A DNA stretch of 64,000 nucleotides, from positions 18,724,001 through 18,788,000 of the forward strand of contig NC_079879.1 in NCBI RefSeq assembly GCF_029227915.1, written 5' to 3'. This document shows, piece by piece, positions 1 through 8,275 of the stretch. The notes beneath the pieces are model-generated. The model did not search any database, was not told the origin of the DNA, and saw only the letters and a list, made by a program, of their open reading frames with translations. This stretch comes from Hydractinia symbiolongicarpus. Lineage: Eukaryota > Cnidaria > Hydrozoa > Anthoathecata > Hydractiniidae. Positions within the stretch are counted from its first letter, which is position 1. Every line of letters begins with the position of its first letter. Position numbers and translations under genes: made by a program.

Positions 1-1165
1 AATGCAGCACCTGCCTTGCTCGCCAAATACCTTAAAAGTTTACTCAATCTTTCAAGTTGCGTCCCCACAAAACCTTTTTCACCACCAGTCGCGGCACTTC
101 CCCCTGCAGCACCTGCCGCTGCACTTCCTCCTGTAACGGCAATTACAATGGTGGAAACCAGTAGACCGATAGCGAGACGATACTAGCTATGGTCAGACCC
201 TGCTCCCTGAAGAGTATTTTAAGCTTTTCAAGCAGGGATGTGTTATCCCCGGAGATTTTTAATAGAGTATCCTTAATGTGTCTCAGCTGGTTGTAAATCT
301 CACGGTTGAGTTCTTTTACCTTTTCCTGTAAGGCATTCCTTTCATCCTTATCTCTTTTAATGTTTTTTCTCAAGCTTTTCTATGGTTTCTTTAGCGTTTT
401 CGGAAATCTCACCGTCGTATGACACATCTTCCTGATCCCTGATCCGTTTCAGACTGTCTTCTGCCTTCTTAATCTTATCGCTATACGAAGTTATCTTATG
501 TTCCAGACTTGTAATGTTACCCTGATAGATTTGAAGATTAAGGTCAAGTCCAGTTAATTCTCGTTCGGTGAATTTAGTGAATGAAGTTTCATCTGTAAGG
601 GTTCCCACATCGTGTACAACCCTCCTTATAGTATCTATAGTTTTCGTCTGAATGATCTCGCCAGGGTCCTCCTCTTCACCCTCATTAACAATAACATCAA
701 CCTCTCGCGCGAGTTTTCGGGCCGCTTCCTTACCCCTGTTGGGCGTAGTGACAAACGTTTTAAAACCCAAGTCCCGTATGAAAGCAGCCCCCAAATTGCT
801 TATAATGGCCCCTGCGCTTCGTAAATCACCAGTATTCTTATATATTACACTGGTAATATCCGCACCCCTAAAGAAAAGATGTTTTCCTTCCAGTTTAAAT
901 ATCTCATAGGGAATCACATGGACTTCCACCGACGCCACCCTGGGATCCTCTCTAATTTGATTATATAGATCCTCGACCCTCACTTCCACTAGCTTCTTGC
1001 CGTATCAATACCCGTAGTCGTGGTGTCTCCATGCTGTTTTTGTCTCGATGTTGATGGAAGTTGCTGCGTTCCAGGGAGTTGCTGCGTTGATGGTCTATCG
1101 TCCCTATCACCTTTATCTTCTTTACCTATATTATCCTCATGTGTGAATAGTGGATTATCAGCCAT
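1..1165 (-). pseudogene. Polinton coiled-coil/membrane protein, frameshifted and cut by the window edge
   Basis: One gene appears to be broken into pieces in three frames. The N-terminal piece starts with MADNPLF at 1165 and is acidic and Gln/Thr-rich. The second piece (989 down to 357) has no ATG of its own (the open frame would begin at GTG) and contains the motif VHVIPYEIFKLEGKHLFFRG, then a charged coiled coil. The third (373 down to 143) also lacks an ATG and continues the coiled coil into a hydrophobic REQGLTIAS segment. Past 143 the minus strand stays open in another frame with a hydrophobic stretch, then Gly/Ala-rich sequence to position 1. Frameshifts therefore lie near 1000, 360-375 and 165-180. 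I recognise the architecture from cnidarian Polintons but know no function; a capsid-associated or membrane role is a guess. Confidence 0.6.
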
Positions 1166-1194
1166 TTTATTAGAAGATTCCCTATATAATAAAT
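1166..1194. promoter_or_regulatory. 29-bp bidirectional start region with TATAATAAA motif
   Basis: Only 29 bp separate the minus-strand start codon at 1165 from the plus-strand capsid start at 1195. Read on the plus strand, the sequence just before the capsid ATG is CTATATAATAAAT. Read on the minus strand, the other ATG is preceded by CTAATAAA. The same AT-rich block next to the ATG recurs before most genes of this element, so it is probably the promoter core. Transcripts would have nearly no 5' leader. This is inference from recurrence; no transcription data are available. Confidence 0.5.
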
Positions 1195-2451
1195 ATGAAT
1201 GCATTTGGAACCATACTAGATCTCTATCTGGAAACGAAGCAGCTCCTGGGTATGAAAGGCAGAAAACAAAGGGTTCAGATATCGCATATACCAAGTACGA
1301 TAAACCAGAATGAAGACCTGTACGTCGATATTCCCAGCATACCTCAGAATGAATGATGTCATATTTCCGGGGAGTCTCAAGCTTTTGTTCGACCTGACGC
1401 TGACTGGTACAAATACCAAACGTACGATCGTGTCAAATATAAGCAAAAGCCTGGTAAAAAATTTACGTATTACGTTGAATGGGAAAGAGGTCCAGAATAT
1501 TAGCGATTATAACATCCTGGCAGTGTACCGGGACCTATGGCTACCGAAATTTGAACGTGACAACAACCTTATCTTGGAGGAGATTAACCCCAATGACGGG
1601 ACTATAAGGGCCCTGCAAGTCAAGGCCAGCGATCATGTTGGTACTGATGAAGAGAAAGCAATTGTGACGGCGTACGGGAAAACTTTCTGCATCCCCCTAG
1701 GAAAAATCTTTGAGTTGACGAGGGACTTACCCTTCTACCCGGCGGGATTCCACGACAGGTTGCAGTTTTCCATACATTTCGCGCCATATGGTGAGGTTAT
1801 CAAGGATGGAGGTACAGCCGCTTCAGGGAGCACCGCGGCCAAGGCGGCCGATGCTGCATACAAAATAACCAACATTAAGCTATATCTAGCGAGTGCTATG
1901 ATATCCCGGTATGTGAGAGTGGCAATGCCCTATGAACGGATACTCCGTAGCAAGGTATTCATGATGAGGAAAAGCAACACTTCGTATAATTTGCAGATTG
2001 ATACCCCTGCCAAGTCCTTGAAGGGTGTCTTGCTACTCTTTATAGACCCCGGGATGGTGAAACCCTATGCTGGTGTCAATGAGGTGTTCTACAACCCGAA
2101 AATTGAGAGTGTTAATATAACAGTTGAGGGTGAACCCAATGAGCTCTACTTGCATGCCATGCTTCCCAAGGACCACCTAGAGCACATTGTCAACATTTTC
2201 GGTGCCCACGATAGTAGCGTTACCATTGGGCAGTTTTTCAATGAGAGGTATGCGTTGTTCATCGATTTCCGGGCTTCTCCTGACGATATTTTGCGTGGTT
2301 CAGGAAGGCCCTGCAACGTCTGTCCGATGGGATAACCCTGCATATGACCAAGAAATCCGACGGAACTGAGGATTTTAGATGTTATGTGTACCTGCTACAG
2401 GACGCCCAAATGAACATCCTGGATGGTAGGCTCGATCGTGTGGAGTATTGA
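1195..2451 (+). pseudogene. MCP: Polinton major capsid protein (double jelly roll), two frameshifts
   Basis: The capsid reading frame starts at ATG 1195 (MNAFGTILDLYLETKQ) directly after a TATAATAAAT block. It shifts near 1350, where the next frame carries VIFPGSLKLLFDLTLTG. It continues as a long open frame with the beta-rich segments expected of the two jelly rolls and the typical LRGSG region, and shifts again near 2305. The C-terminal segment, ending DAQMNILDGR.., closes at TGA 2449-2451. Total length of about 415 residues fits cnidarian Polinton capsid proteins. In an intact element it would form the icosahedral shell. The next gene begins 8 bp downstream. Assignment is by remembered family motifs and by position next to integrase and ATPase; the two frameshifts are seen directly. 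Confidence 0.8.
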
Positions 2452-2458
2452 AATAGAT

Positions 2459-2793
2459 ATGGCAACTTCTTGTTTTCTAAGCTCTAAGGTGAGGCGGAAC
2501 GGAGGCGTCATAACGAGGCTGTTGAAAAGCTTAACGAAGTCCAGGCGGAGTGGATTAAGAAAAGGCAAGATAAATTGGACTGGTTTAATGAGCAACGTGA
2601 ACTGCATTTAAAGGCCGATAAAAGCCTTCGTGAATTGGACGACGATATGTACAAATACTTCATCGCTTCAAGCGAGAAGGCCCCGCAATTAAAGGATTTT
2701 TATGTGCCTTCCAAACAACAACAGGATGGGGAACTCACATTCATCCTTAGCTCCCTATCTTTGCTAGGGTTTATTGCCTACAAGTATCTGTAA
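2459..2793 (+). pseudogene. Small Polinton protein with coiled coil and C-terminal membrane segment
   Basis: The ATG at 2459 follows AATAGAT, 7 bp after the capsid stop. The N-terminus (MATSCFL) is in one frame. A shift near 2485-2495 leads into a charged helical stretch (EAERRRHNEAVEKL) and then the open frame with LDWFNEQREL. The protein ends with a hydrophobic segment, LTFILSSLSLLGFIAYKYL, probably a single membrane anchor. Expected length is about 111 residues. Small proteins of this layout sit between capsid and integrase in related Polintons, and a virion membrane or minor capsid role is possible. Function is unknown. Confidence 0.6.
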
Positions 2794-2805
2794 GAACGCA
2801 TTTTT

Positions 2806-2823
2806 AACATGTATAATAAATAC
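2806..2823 (+). promoter_or_regulatory. TATAATAAATA start motif before integrase
   Basis: The sequence ACATGTATAATAAATAC runs directly into the integrase ATG at 2824. It is the clearest plus-strand match to the motif that precedes the MCP gene and the polymerase gene (11,867-11,880 on the minus strand). The AATAAA inside it could also serve as the polyadenylation signal of the preceding gene, whose stop is 20-25 bp upstream. Confidence 0.45.
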
Positions 2824-3819
2824 ATGTCAAAAACATCAAACATTGTTACCGAAGAAGAGGCCGGAAAGCTAAGCCAAATTTACTAAACCCCGGAACATCT
2901 CTGGACCGGCCGCAAGGCTATCAAATTACTCGCAAAAGAGAGCGGCCTCCCTAAAAAGCTGGTAACTCATTGGTTGAGTAGGCAGCTGCTCTGGCTCAGG
3001 CACATCAAGGGTCCGAAACGTATAGACTATTCCCATTTTACCATTACAAGACCCAACGAGATGCATCAGTTTGATCTGTTGTATATGCCCCATGACAAGC
3101 TATACGGTAGCACCTATAAATACATCCTGACAGGTATTGACGTGGCCTCACGTTACAAAGTAGCTAGGCCGTTGCGCACCAAAAAGGCCGGCGAGGTCGC
3201 GGACATGATCAAGGATATCTACAAGGCAGGACCTTTACACAACCAAAAAACCTTTCAGTGTGACAACGGTAGCGAGTTTAAATCTGATGTAACCAAACTA
3301 CTAGAGGGTAAAGGGGTTGAGATTAAACAGGGCTACCACCAAATATCACCATACGTTTACAGCCTTTGTGGAGGCGTACAACAAGGTACTTGCAGAAAGA
3401 CTATTCAAGCCTCAAGATGCGCAGGAATTAGCTTCTGATGAGACTAGTACCATTTGGGTGAAACACATATATACCATAGTGAAGGGTCTCCACAATACCA
3501 AGACTGCAATGATAAACATCAAGCCCAACAAAGCCATTAGGATGGAGGATGTACCGCCCGCGAAAAGCGAGGAATATCCCGAAGAGAGACCCTACCTGAG
3601 AATGGCCTCTATCTCTATTTGTTACAACCCGGAGAGGAGCATGATGATCAAAAGAGACGCGCCACTGACGCCTGGTGGAGTAGGAAAATGTATAGGTTGG
3701 ACCGTATAGTAGCGGGTAACCGTGTTTTATACTACTTAAAGGATGGTCCCGAAAGGAGCTTTGTGTCGGAAGAGCTCAGGCTAATCCTGGAGGATGTTCA
3801 GGTGCCTCCGAGCATGTGA
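2824..3819 (+). pseudogene. INT: Retroviral-type DDE integrase of the Polinton
   Basis: This is the rve-type integrase that inserts Polinton DNA. The frame opens at ATG 2824, hits an in-frame TAA at 2884-2886, and continues in the same frame through the catalytic core. The first Asp is in HQFDLLYMP and the second in QCDNGSEFKSDV. A frameshift near 3325-3340 moves to the frame with YHHTFTAFVEAYNKVLAERL, which supplies the catalytic Glu. A second shift near 3600-3620 leads to the C-terminal region (YRLDRIVAGNRVLYYLKDG) and the stop at 3817-3819. All three acidic residues are therefore still encoded, but in different frames. Length of about 330 residues is normal. Confidence 0.85.
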
Positions 3820-4005
3820 AGGATTGGTAAAGAGGAGTACCTCTAAGGGTTCATCCTCCAATTCTTTACTCGGATCTCTTATATACACCAAAGGGGCCTC
3901 GGTATAAAATGGGTACCCATAAACGATACGTTATAATGACATCAGGTTCAATATCCAAATCAATATCAACCAATCGCCCGGAACATTGAAGGCATCATAT
4001 CTATG
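3781..4005 (-). pseudogene. Short degraded Polinton ORF converging on integrase
   Basis: On the minus strand, codon-like sequence can be followed through several frame changes from about 4005. It includes an Asp/Ile-rich piece (DLDIEPDVIITYR) and then GYPFYTEAPLVYIRDPSKEL, with a stop at 3781-3783. It overlaps the 3' end of the integrase by 39 bp on the opposite strand. I do not recognise the family. It may be a remnant of a small accessory protein or chance open sequence in GC-richer DNA. Confidence 0.3.
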
Positions 4006-4023
4006 TTAGTCTACTTTTAGTGG

Positions 4024-4085
4024 TTGGTTAGTAACCAATATATGATGTGAGGATAATTATACTACCCACAAGAGTAGTATAATTA
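4024..4085. terminator. Two adjacent perfect hairpins between convergent genes
   Basis: TTGGTTA-G-TAACCAA (4024-4038) is a 7-bp palindrome with a one-base centre. TAATTATACTAC (4054-4065) and GTAGTATAATTA (4074-4085) form a 12-bp perfect stem with an 8-nt loop. They lie in the only long non-coding gap of the element's centre, near where plus- and minus-strand genes meet. A transcription-end or processing role is inferred from position only. Confidence 0.35.
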
Positions 4086-4110
4086 GCGTCTATCCACCCT
4101 TGGAGACCAC

Positions 4111-4866
4111 CTATTCCGCGAGTTCCAGGAGACGTTCATGTGTATAGTGCTTACCATGCCTAAAATGTCTAACCCTCTCCGGGTTTACCTCGATACATCC
4201 ACGTTCTCGAACCCAATTATAGAGTACGATAGCATTTGCAGTCTCTGCCAGTACCGCAATCTCACCCTTGGGGTAGTCAACGAGCTTATTCTGTATTTTT
4301 TGAGCTACATACCCCTGTTGGACACAGATGGCAAGGTATTGGAAGGGATCGTCGTTGTTCTTTTGTATAATAACCATGCTGTTATCCTTGCCAGGATCTT
4401 CGAGATGGGGCACGGCACGTTGTTTTCTATCTTCAATTTCATCATTGAGAAAAGCTAGAGTATTCTCCTTATCCTCAAGGGCTTGACGCTGCTCCTTGAG
4501 TTCATCCTGTAATTTCTCAACACCTTTTTGAGCTAGCCATAAGTTTTACTGCCTTAGGTTTTCTAGAACGGTGCGTAATTTCAAGCGCCCCGCCCAGCGT
4601 GACAAATACATCATGCCGTTTTTTCACTCCTCCACACTTTTTTTCACTCCTGAAGAACTGTATTCACTACATACAGTTCCAATCATACCCTCTATTTCTC
4701 CCCTTGATATAGTCATATGACGATCAAGACCGTACTGCCTAGAATTTTGAATACATAGGAATCTCTCGAGATCAGCACGTTTGAACAGGGGCTGAGTTTG
4801 TTTATCAAATAAGGTCTCTATGGCTCCTGCAGGTATTGCGCTGAATAAGGCGAGTTGTGAAGACAT
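4111..4866 (-). pseudogene. BRO/MSV199-like Polinton protein
   Basis: The ATG at 4866 follows TATATAGAAA. The N-terminal part (ETLFDKQTQPLFKRADLERF) matches the MSV199/BRO-type DNA-binding module seen in cnidarian Polintons. It stops at 4624 because a segment of about 20 bp is duplicated in tandem (4619-4655, repeated GGAGTGAAAAAA on the minus strand), which shifts the frame. The next piece (RHDVFVTLGGALEI) continues in another frame to about 4535, where a second shift leads to a coiled coil. The C-terminal module is DDPFQYLAICVQQGYVAQ and the stop is at 4111. The intact protein would be about 250 residues. A DNA-binding or regulatory role is inferred from BRO family membership. Confidence 0.6.
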
Positions 4867-4906
4867 TTTCTATATACTGATGCTTGGCCAGAGGATTTCG
4901 ACGCGG

Positions 4907-5501
4907 TCATTTTAATACCCTCCAAGTCCTAGGATGTTCCAATCTCACGTACAAGCATGCATGCTTGTATTTTTTCAATTCAGCCTTGATGTCATCCCAG
5001 TCTGGGATCAAATTCGTCTCTTCGTCTATCATTTTCATATCCGATCGTTCGTCCGGATACCACAAAAAAGACCTTCTTCTGCTTCTTCAGATTCTTGGGC
5101 AGTGCAGTATACGATTGGGTTAAGAGCCATAGACTGTGCCTGCGATGCCTACCACTGATAGCAAGCTCAAATAACGACTGCTATTTTTCATCGGGGCCTT
5201 CATCGGCTATAATATCGTCGACTATGAAGAAGTTTTCTTCGCCTGCTAGCAATGAGGACAGTTTTTGGATCCATTCAAATAACTGGTCCTTAGGGTCTAT
5301 CAGAAATACATATGGGTCTTTCCATAGCGATGCCCTCTCCAAATAGGTGGCATTCCACCGTATGGTTGAACACAAAATGACCATTATGTGATAATTCTTT
5401 TTATATTCCTGCTCGAGGAGGTCCAAAACACGTTGCGTCTTGCCACAAGACGTCGGGCCTGTAAAAATTGCCGTGTGGGGGTCCCTCACAATTCCCAACA
5501 T
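4907..5501 (-). pseudogene. ATP: Polinton genome-packaging ATPase (FtsK/HerA type)
   Basis: The start at 5501 (MLGIVRDPHTAIFTG) is preceded by GAAATAAA. The Walker A motif is GPTSCGKT and the Walker B motif FFIVDD. An in-frame TAG at 5181-5183 interrupts the gene, after which the same frame continues with ISGRHRRHSLWLLTQSY, the sensor/Q-containing strand of this ATPase family. A frameshift near 5060 leads to the last piece (WYPDERSDMKMIDEE), which ends at TGA 4907-4909. Expected length is about 198 residues, normal for the family. In an intact element it would pump DNA into capsids. Confidence 0.85.
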
Positions 5502-5570
5502 TTTATTTCAATAATTCGACCACTTTCTGTCATGGATTTTCGGGTATATTGCGGCACATACGGAGCAAAT

Positions 5571-6005
5571 TCATACACCACCGTGATTGTTCACCAAGGA
5601 CGCCCGGCAGATAGGGCAGAGCTTGGTATTTCGAGCCCAGCATTCGAAGGGAAGCGGGGTATACATTAACTTCCCCCGCAGGCATCTTAATGCATTGCGA
5701 TACCTCTCGACGAGCCTTGCCTTCTCCGGGTCATCCCCGATCAGTTCGGCGTACTGGGGTATAAGGCTGCATGTCAGCACAGTATACAAAAGCAGGTTCT
5801 CATCCTATTTGAGCCCTCTAATTTCACTATCAATAGCAAGGGGGTCTACTTTGTAATTGATAACATGGTCTTTCCTTTTGACACCCTGCCTCTCCTTCGC
5901 TTTGGCCAGGCAGTCTATGCAGGTCTTGGTTCTACTATTACGCTTGATTTTAAACTTGTCGGGGGTTAGAACTTGCCTGGAGCACCTACAATGTTTGATG
6001 TCCAT
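5571..6005 (-). pseudogene. Zinc-binding Polinton protein with one nonsense codon
   Basis: The ATG at 6005 follows CTATATTAA. An N-terminal zinc-finger-like unit with CxC and CxxC pairs (HCRCSRQVL.., CIDCLAK) is followed by an in-frame TAG at 5805-5807. The same frame then carries a helical region and a C-terminal CPICRA pair, so the two open frames are one gene of about 144 residues broken by a single stop. The same N-terminal finger type begins the HNH-like gene at 7057. Nucleic-acid binding is likely; the exact role is unknown. Confidence 0.6.
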
Positions 6006-6318
6006 TTAATATAGCATATTTAGCCCGCTGTAATGCCTTGGTGACCTCGGCAAGCGTCGGATATTTAAATGTTTCCTGGTATCTAAATGGAGTTTTATGA
6101 GTTACGTGTAATTCGTAGCTCTCCCACGTGTAACCTTCTGAAAATTGGGCCTTAATATGGTCCTGCAGGATGATTATGAAGTCATGTAAGGACTGCATAT
6201 AGATACGACTTCTGGGGTGACCCTTTGACAGCCTCTTAAGATAAAGGCAGGGAGTGCATGTACTCGTTAGTTGACCTTTGCCCTTTGCCTTAAACTGGTT
6301 CAAGAGCATTTTGAACAT
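5986..6318 (-). CDS. HNH-like zinc-finger protein, copy 1 (degenerate)
   Basis: The open frame starts at 6318 after CAATAA. It has the signature of a zinc-finger/HNH family common in Polintons and giant viruses: a helix with DHIKAQFSEGYTWESYE followed by HVTHKTPFRY and PTLAEVTKALQRAKY. The usual HIDH metal-binding core reads HVTH, so the second catalytic position has changed. The C-terminus overlaps the start of the next gene (6005) by about 20 bp in another frame. N-terminal cysteines are sparse (CTPC). It is probably a nicking or homing-type nuclease relative, likely inactive. A second copy lies directly upstream (6349-7057). Confidence 0.5.
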   Translation of the reverse strand: MFKMLLNQFKAKGKGQLTSTCTPCLYLKRLSKGHPRSRIYMQSLHDFIIILQDHIKAQFSEGYTWESYELHVTHKTPFRYQETFKYPTLAEVTKALQRAKYAILNGHQTL

Positions 6319-6348
6319 TTATTGGTTCCTTCCATGTTTCTATTTGAC

Positions 6349-7057
6349 CTAGGGGCAAGTAGAAATATTATCGGACGGTCTATTCCATAATGTATCGATT
6401 GCCTTTCGACATGGTTGAGTGTGGGTATATAGTCTTTTCTCTACCTCGGCAAGCGTCGGATCATCGCCATTTTTTCGATCGTGATTTTGTGATCGATATG
6501 TCACCCCCTACCGTAATTGTCCCAAGTAATACCCCCGGAAAACTGGGCTTCAATATGGCACTGCAATGTAGCGATGTCGCAACCAAGATACTCCCTAGAG
6601 CTGAGCTTCTTGTTTCCCTTCAAGGCCTCGTAGGTTTGGTTGCGTACAACATGGGCCAGATGTCCGGAAGGGTCGCAAAAGGCACAATGCCTCTGCTTTT
6701 CATTGTGGCAATACTTACTTCCCTTACAGTCTTTGCAATAGGCCCTCTGTCTTTCATGTTTACAAATCCCACTTCTTTTACAGTCCTTACATTCGGCCCT
6801 CATCCTTTGATGGTGGCAGATTTGACTTCCTCCACAGTCCTTACACCTTGATTTTGTCTTTGATGCGGGCACCTTGCGCGCTCCTTTGACGCATTGGATA
6901 CATTCAAGCTTTTGATGCACATTTTTGCCCGTTGACCGCGACGCTTGATCCTGAAACTGTCCACGGATAAAAAGTGTTTACAGTTAGAACACTCACATTT
7001 CCCTTCCATATTGACTCGTTTTTGTACTTGGAACAAACACGAGTTTTTACTGGACAT
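6349..7057 (-). pseudogene. Zinc-ribbon repeat HNH-like protein, copy 2
   Basis: The N-terminal frame (7057; an internal Met at 7009 is an alternative start) has a CxxC finger (CECSNCKHF). A shift near 6850 leads to a run of four zinc-ribbon-like repeats of the pattern C-x2-C-x-GSxxC-x-H (CKDCGGSQICHHQ, CKDCKRSGICKHE, and so on). These are followed by PSGHLAHVV, and then LGCDIATLQCHIEAQF and TWDNYG. An in-frame TGA near 6501 falls just before HIDH, the metal-binding core. A further shift leads to DPTLAEVEKRLY and the stop at 6349-6351. The family is widespread in giant viruses and Polintons. It is larger than copy 1 and probably its paralogue. Confidence 0.6.
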
Positions 7058-7071
7058 TTATTTTGGAGATA

Positions 7072-7317
7072 TTAACGATTTTTGTACCAACCTTGTTTTA
7101 TCGCGTATTCGTCAAACAGGATCGCCGCTGTCATATAACCGGCAAGTTTAAGGCCGTCCTCCAGATCCATCTTTGCCCCGAGTCTAGAAACTCCTAGAGC
7201 CTTTCCCCCCATATCGATTTGGATCGTATACGAGACCAGCCTGACGGATTCCCATGAGGCATCAATAATCATGGTTTCCTTAGGACTCATATTTTTATCA
7301 TGTTTGCTTGTTGCCAT
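7072..7317 (-). CDS. Small Polinton protein (81 aa), possible membrane helix
   Basis: The ATG at 7317 follows ACTTAATAT. The 81-residue frame is intact. It has a polar N-terminus, a middle with SVRLVSYTIQIDMGGKAL, and a mildly hydrophobic helix (LKLAGYMTAAILFDEYAI). Its start overlaps the end of the upstream gene by 31 bp. Small proteins of this type occur in related elements between the HNH-like and membrane-protein genes. No function is known. Confidence 0.4.
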   Translation of the reverse strand: MATSKHDKNMSPKETMIIDASWESVRLVSYTIQIDMGGKALGVSRLGAKMDLEDGLKLAGYMTAAILFDEYAIKQGWYKNR

Positions 7318-7670
7318 ATATTAAGTGTTATTTTGTGAGAAAATTCCTGAGGCTGAGTTTTGCCTTGTTTCCCCTGTTGGGCCTCTGATGTGATGTTTTG
7401 GGATTTATTTTTACCCCTGCTAAACATATACCAAACTCCGACTCCTATCGCAAGCACGGCTATCGTTCCTACCCCATAAATATGAACCGACTGTATGGAA
7501 CTGGTCCCAGAAGTGGCTTTGACTGCAGGCTCTACAGTACCCTCATGTTGCTTCATTTTTTACTTCCTCTTCTTCATCATTGCCGCCAACTTATGTCCCT
7601 GCGCAACGCTTCCTGGATGCCTCGGTGGTTTTGTAATGACTCTCTCCTTTTTCTGATCTTCTTCACTCAT
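7287..7670 (-). pseudogene. Small single-pass membrane protein of the Polinton, one nonsense codon
   Basis: The ATG at 7670 follows TATTATAATAATAAA, a strong copy of the element's start motif. A basic N-terminal part (KKERVITKPPRHPGSVAQGH) runs to an in-frame TAA at 7560-7562. Two codons further the same frame continues through a Ser/Thr-rich stretch into a hydrophobic span, VGTIAVLAIGVGVWYMF, followed by a Gln/Lys-rich tail. I read these as one gene of about 125 residues with a membrane anchor in its second half. An Arg-rich frame lies directly upstream in phase with no stop between. Confidence 0.5.
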
Positions 7671-7748
7671 TTTATTATTATAATACGGTCTCCGCCTCCT
7701 CCGCCTCCTCCACCTCCTTCTCCGCATTCTCTGTTTTTTCTTACTCAT
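7671..7748 (-). CDS. Arg-rich micro-ORF upstream of the membrane protein
   Basis: Starting at ATG 7748, 26 codons encode a peptide in which Arg and Lys fill about 18 positions, ending PYYNNK. It then runs in frame into the ATG at 7670. Adenoviruses and some Polintons encode very basic core peptides, so a DNA-condensing peptide is conceivable. It could also be only the eroded tail of the upstream gene, since no stop separates it from the gene before or after. Confidence 0.25.
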
Positions 7749-8179
7749 ATGCATCGCAGTATGGCCCGCCACGAGAAGTGGTGTTAAACACCTCCTGATG
7801 GTGCAGTATACGAGGATACCTAGATCGGTCATGGAGTCTCGGATAATGGGGTCTTCTTCGATATCCCTGCGCAGTTCCTCGACACTGTCGATATCTACAA
7901 GGTTTCCAATCATATTGGCATAGAGGCTAATAACATACACAGCACCTTGGCCGTTTTCTCCCCTTTCTCTTGGATTTCTCGCTGTACATACTCGGTATGG
8001 ATCTTTTCGATTGCCTCGTCAGGGGCTTTGTCAATAAAGCCCTCTGTGCACTTCTTCGGTAGGAGATGACTCTTGCCTTTGTATAGAGAATCCTTGAAAG
8101 CCTTACGCTTATTGATTGGTTTCTCTATATTTTCATATTCTGCAGAGGCATTGTCGAATACTTGTGCAAGATCAGACAT
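7745..8179 (-). pseudogene. Polinton accessory protein, one frameshift
   Basis: The ATG at 8179 (MSDLAQVFDNASAEYEN) follows GTATAATAAAAAAG. The first frame, rich in charged helices (KKCTEGFIDKAPDEAIEKI), continues to about 7940. There a frameshift leads to the second half, which includes VDIDSVEELRRDIEEDP and the hydrophobic CLTPLLVAGHT. The two halves together match, by memory, one conserved protein of cnidarian Polintons of about 145 residues. The original stop has been lost, and the frame runs on into the Arg-rich micro-ORF. Function unknown. Confidence 0.5.
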
Positions 8180-8266
8180 CTTTTTTATTATACGTCGATA
8201 TCGAAAGAAGCAAAACACGATCAGGGTATAGGGCAGGAGTATAGCGATTAGTAAGCATGCCTCCAT
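8180..8266 (-). CDS. Micro-ORF with hydrophobic helix between polymerase and accessory gene
   Basis: The ATG at 8266 is preceded by GGGAATAAA, 10 bp after the polymerase stop codon. The peptide is essentially one hydrophobic helix (LLIAILLPYTLIVFCFF) followed by basic residues. It has no stop of its own and is in frame with the ATG at 8179. It could be a separate small membrane protein whose stop was lost, or an alternative N-terminal anchor for the downstream protein. Confidence 0.35.
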
Positions 8267-8275
8267 TTTATTCCC

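Noticed and set aside
6390-7057. Plus-strand frames of 153 and 129 codons across 6.4-7.8 kb
   Set aside because: They are antisense shadows of the zinc-ribbon/HNH-like and small Polinton genes, whose minus-strand motifs are clear.
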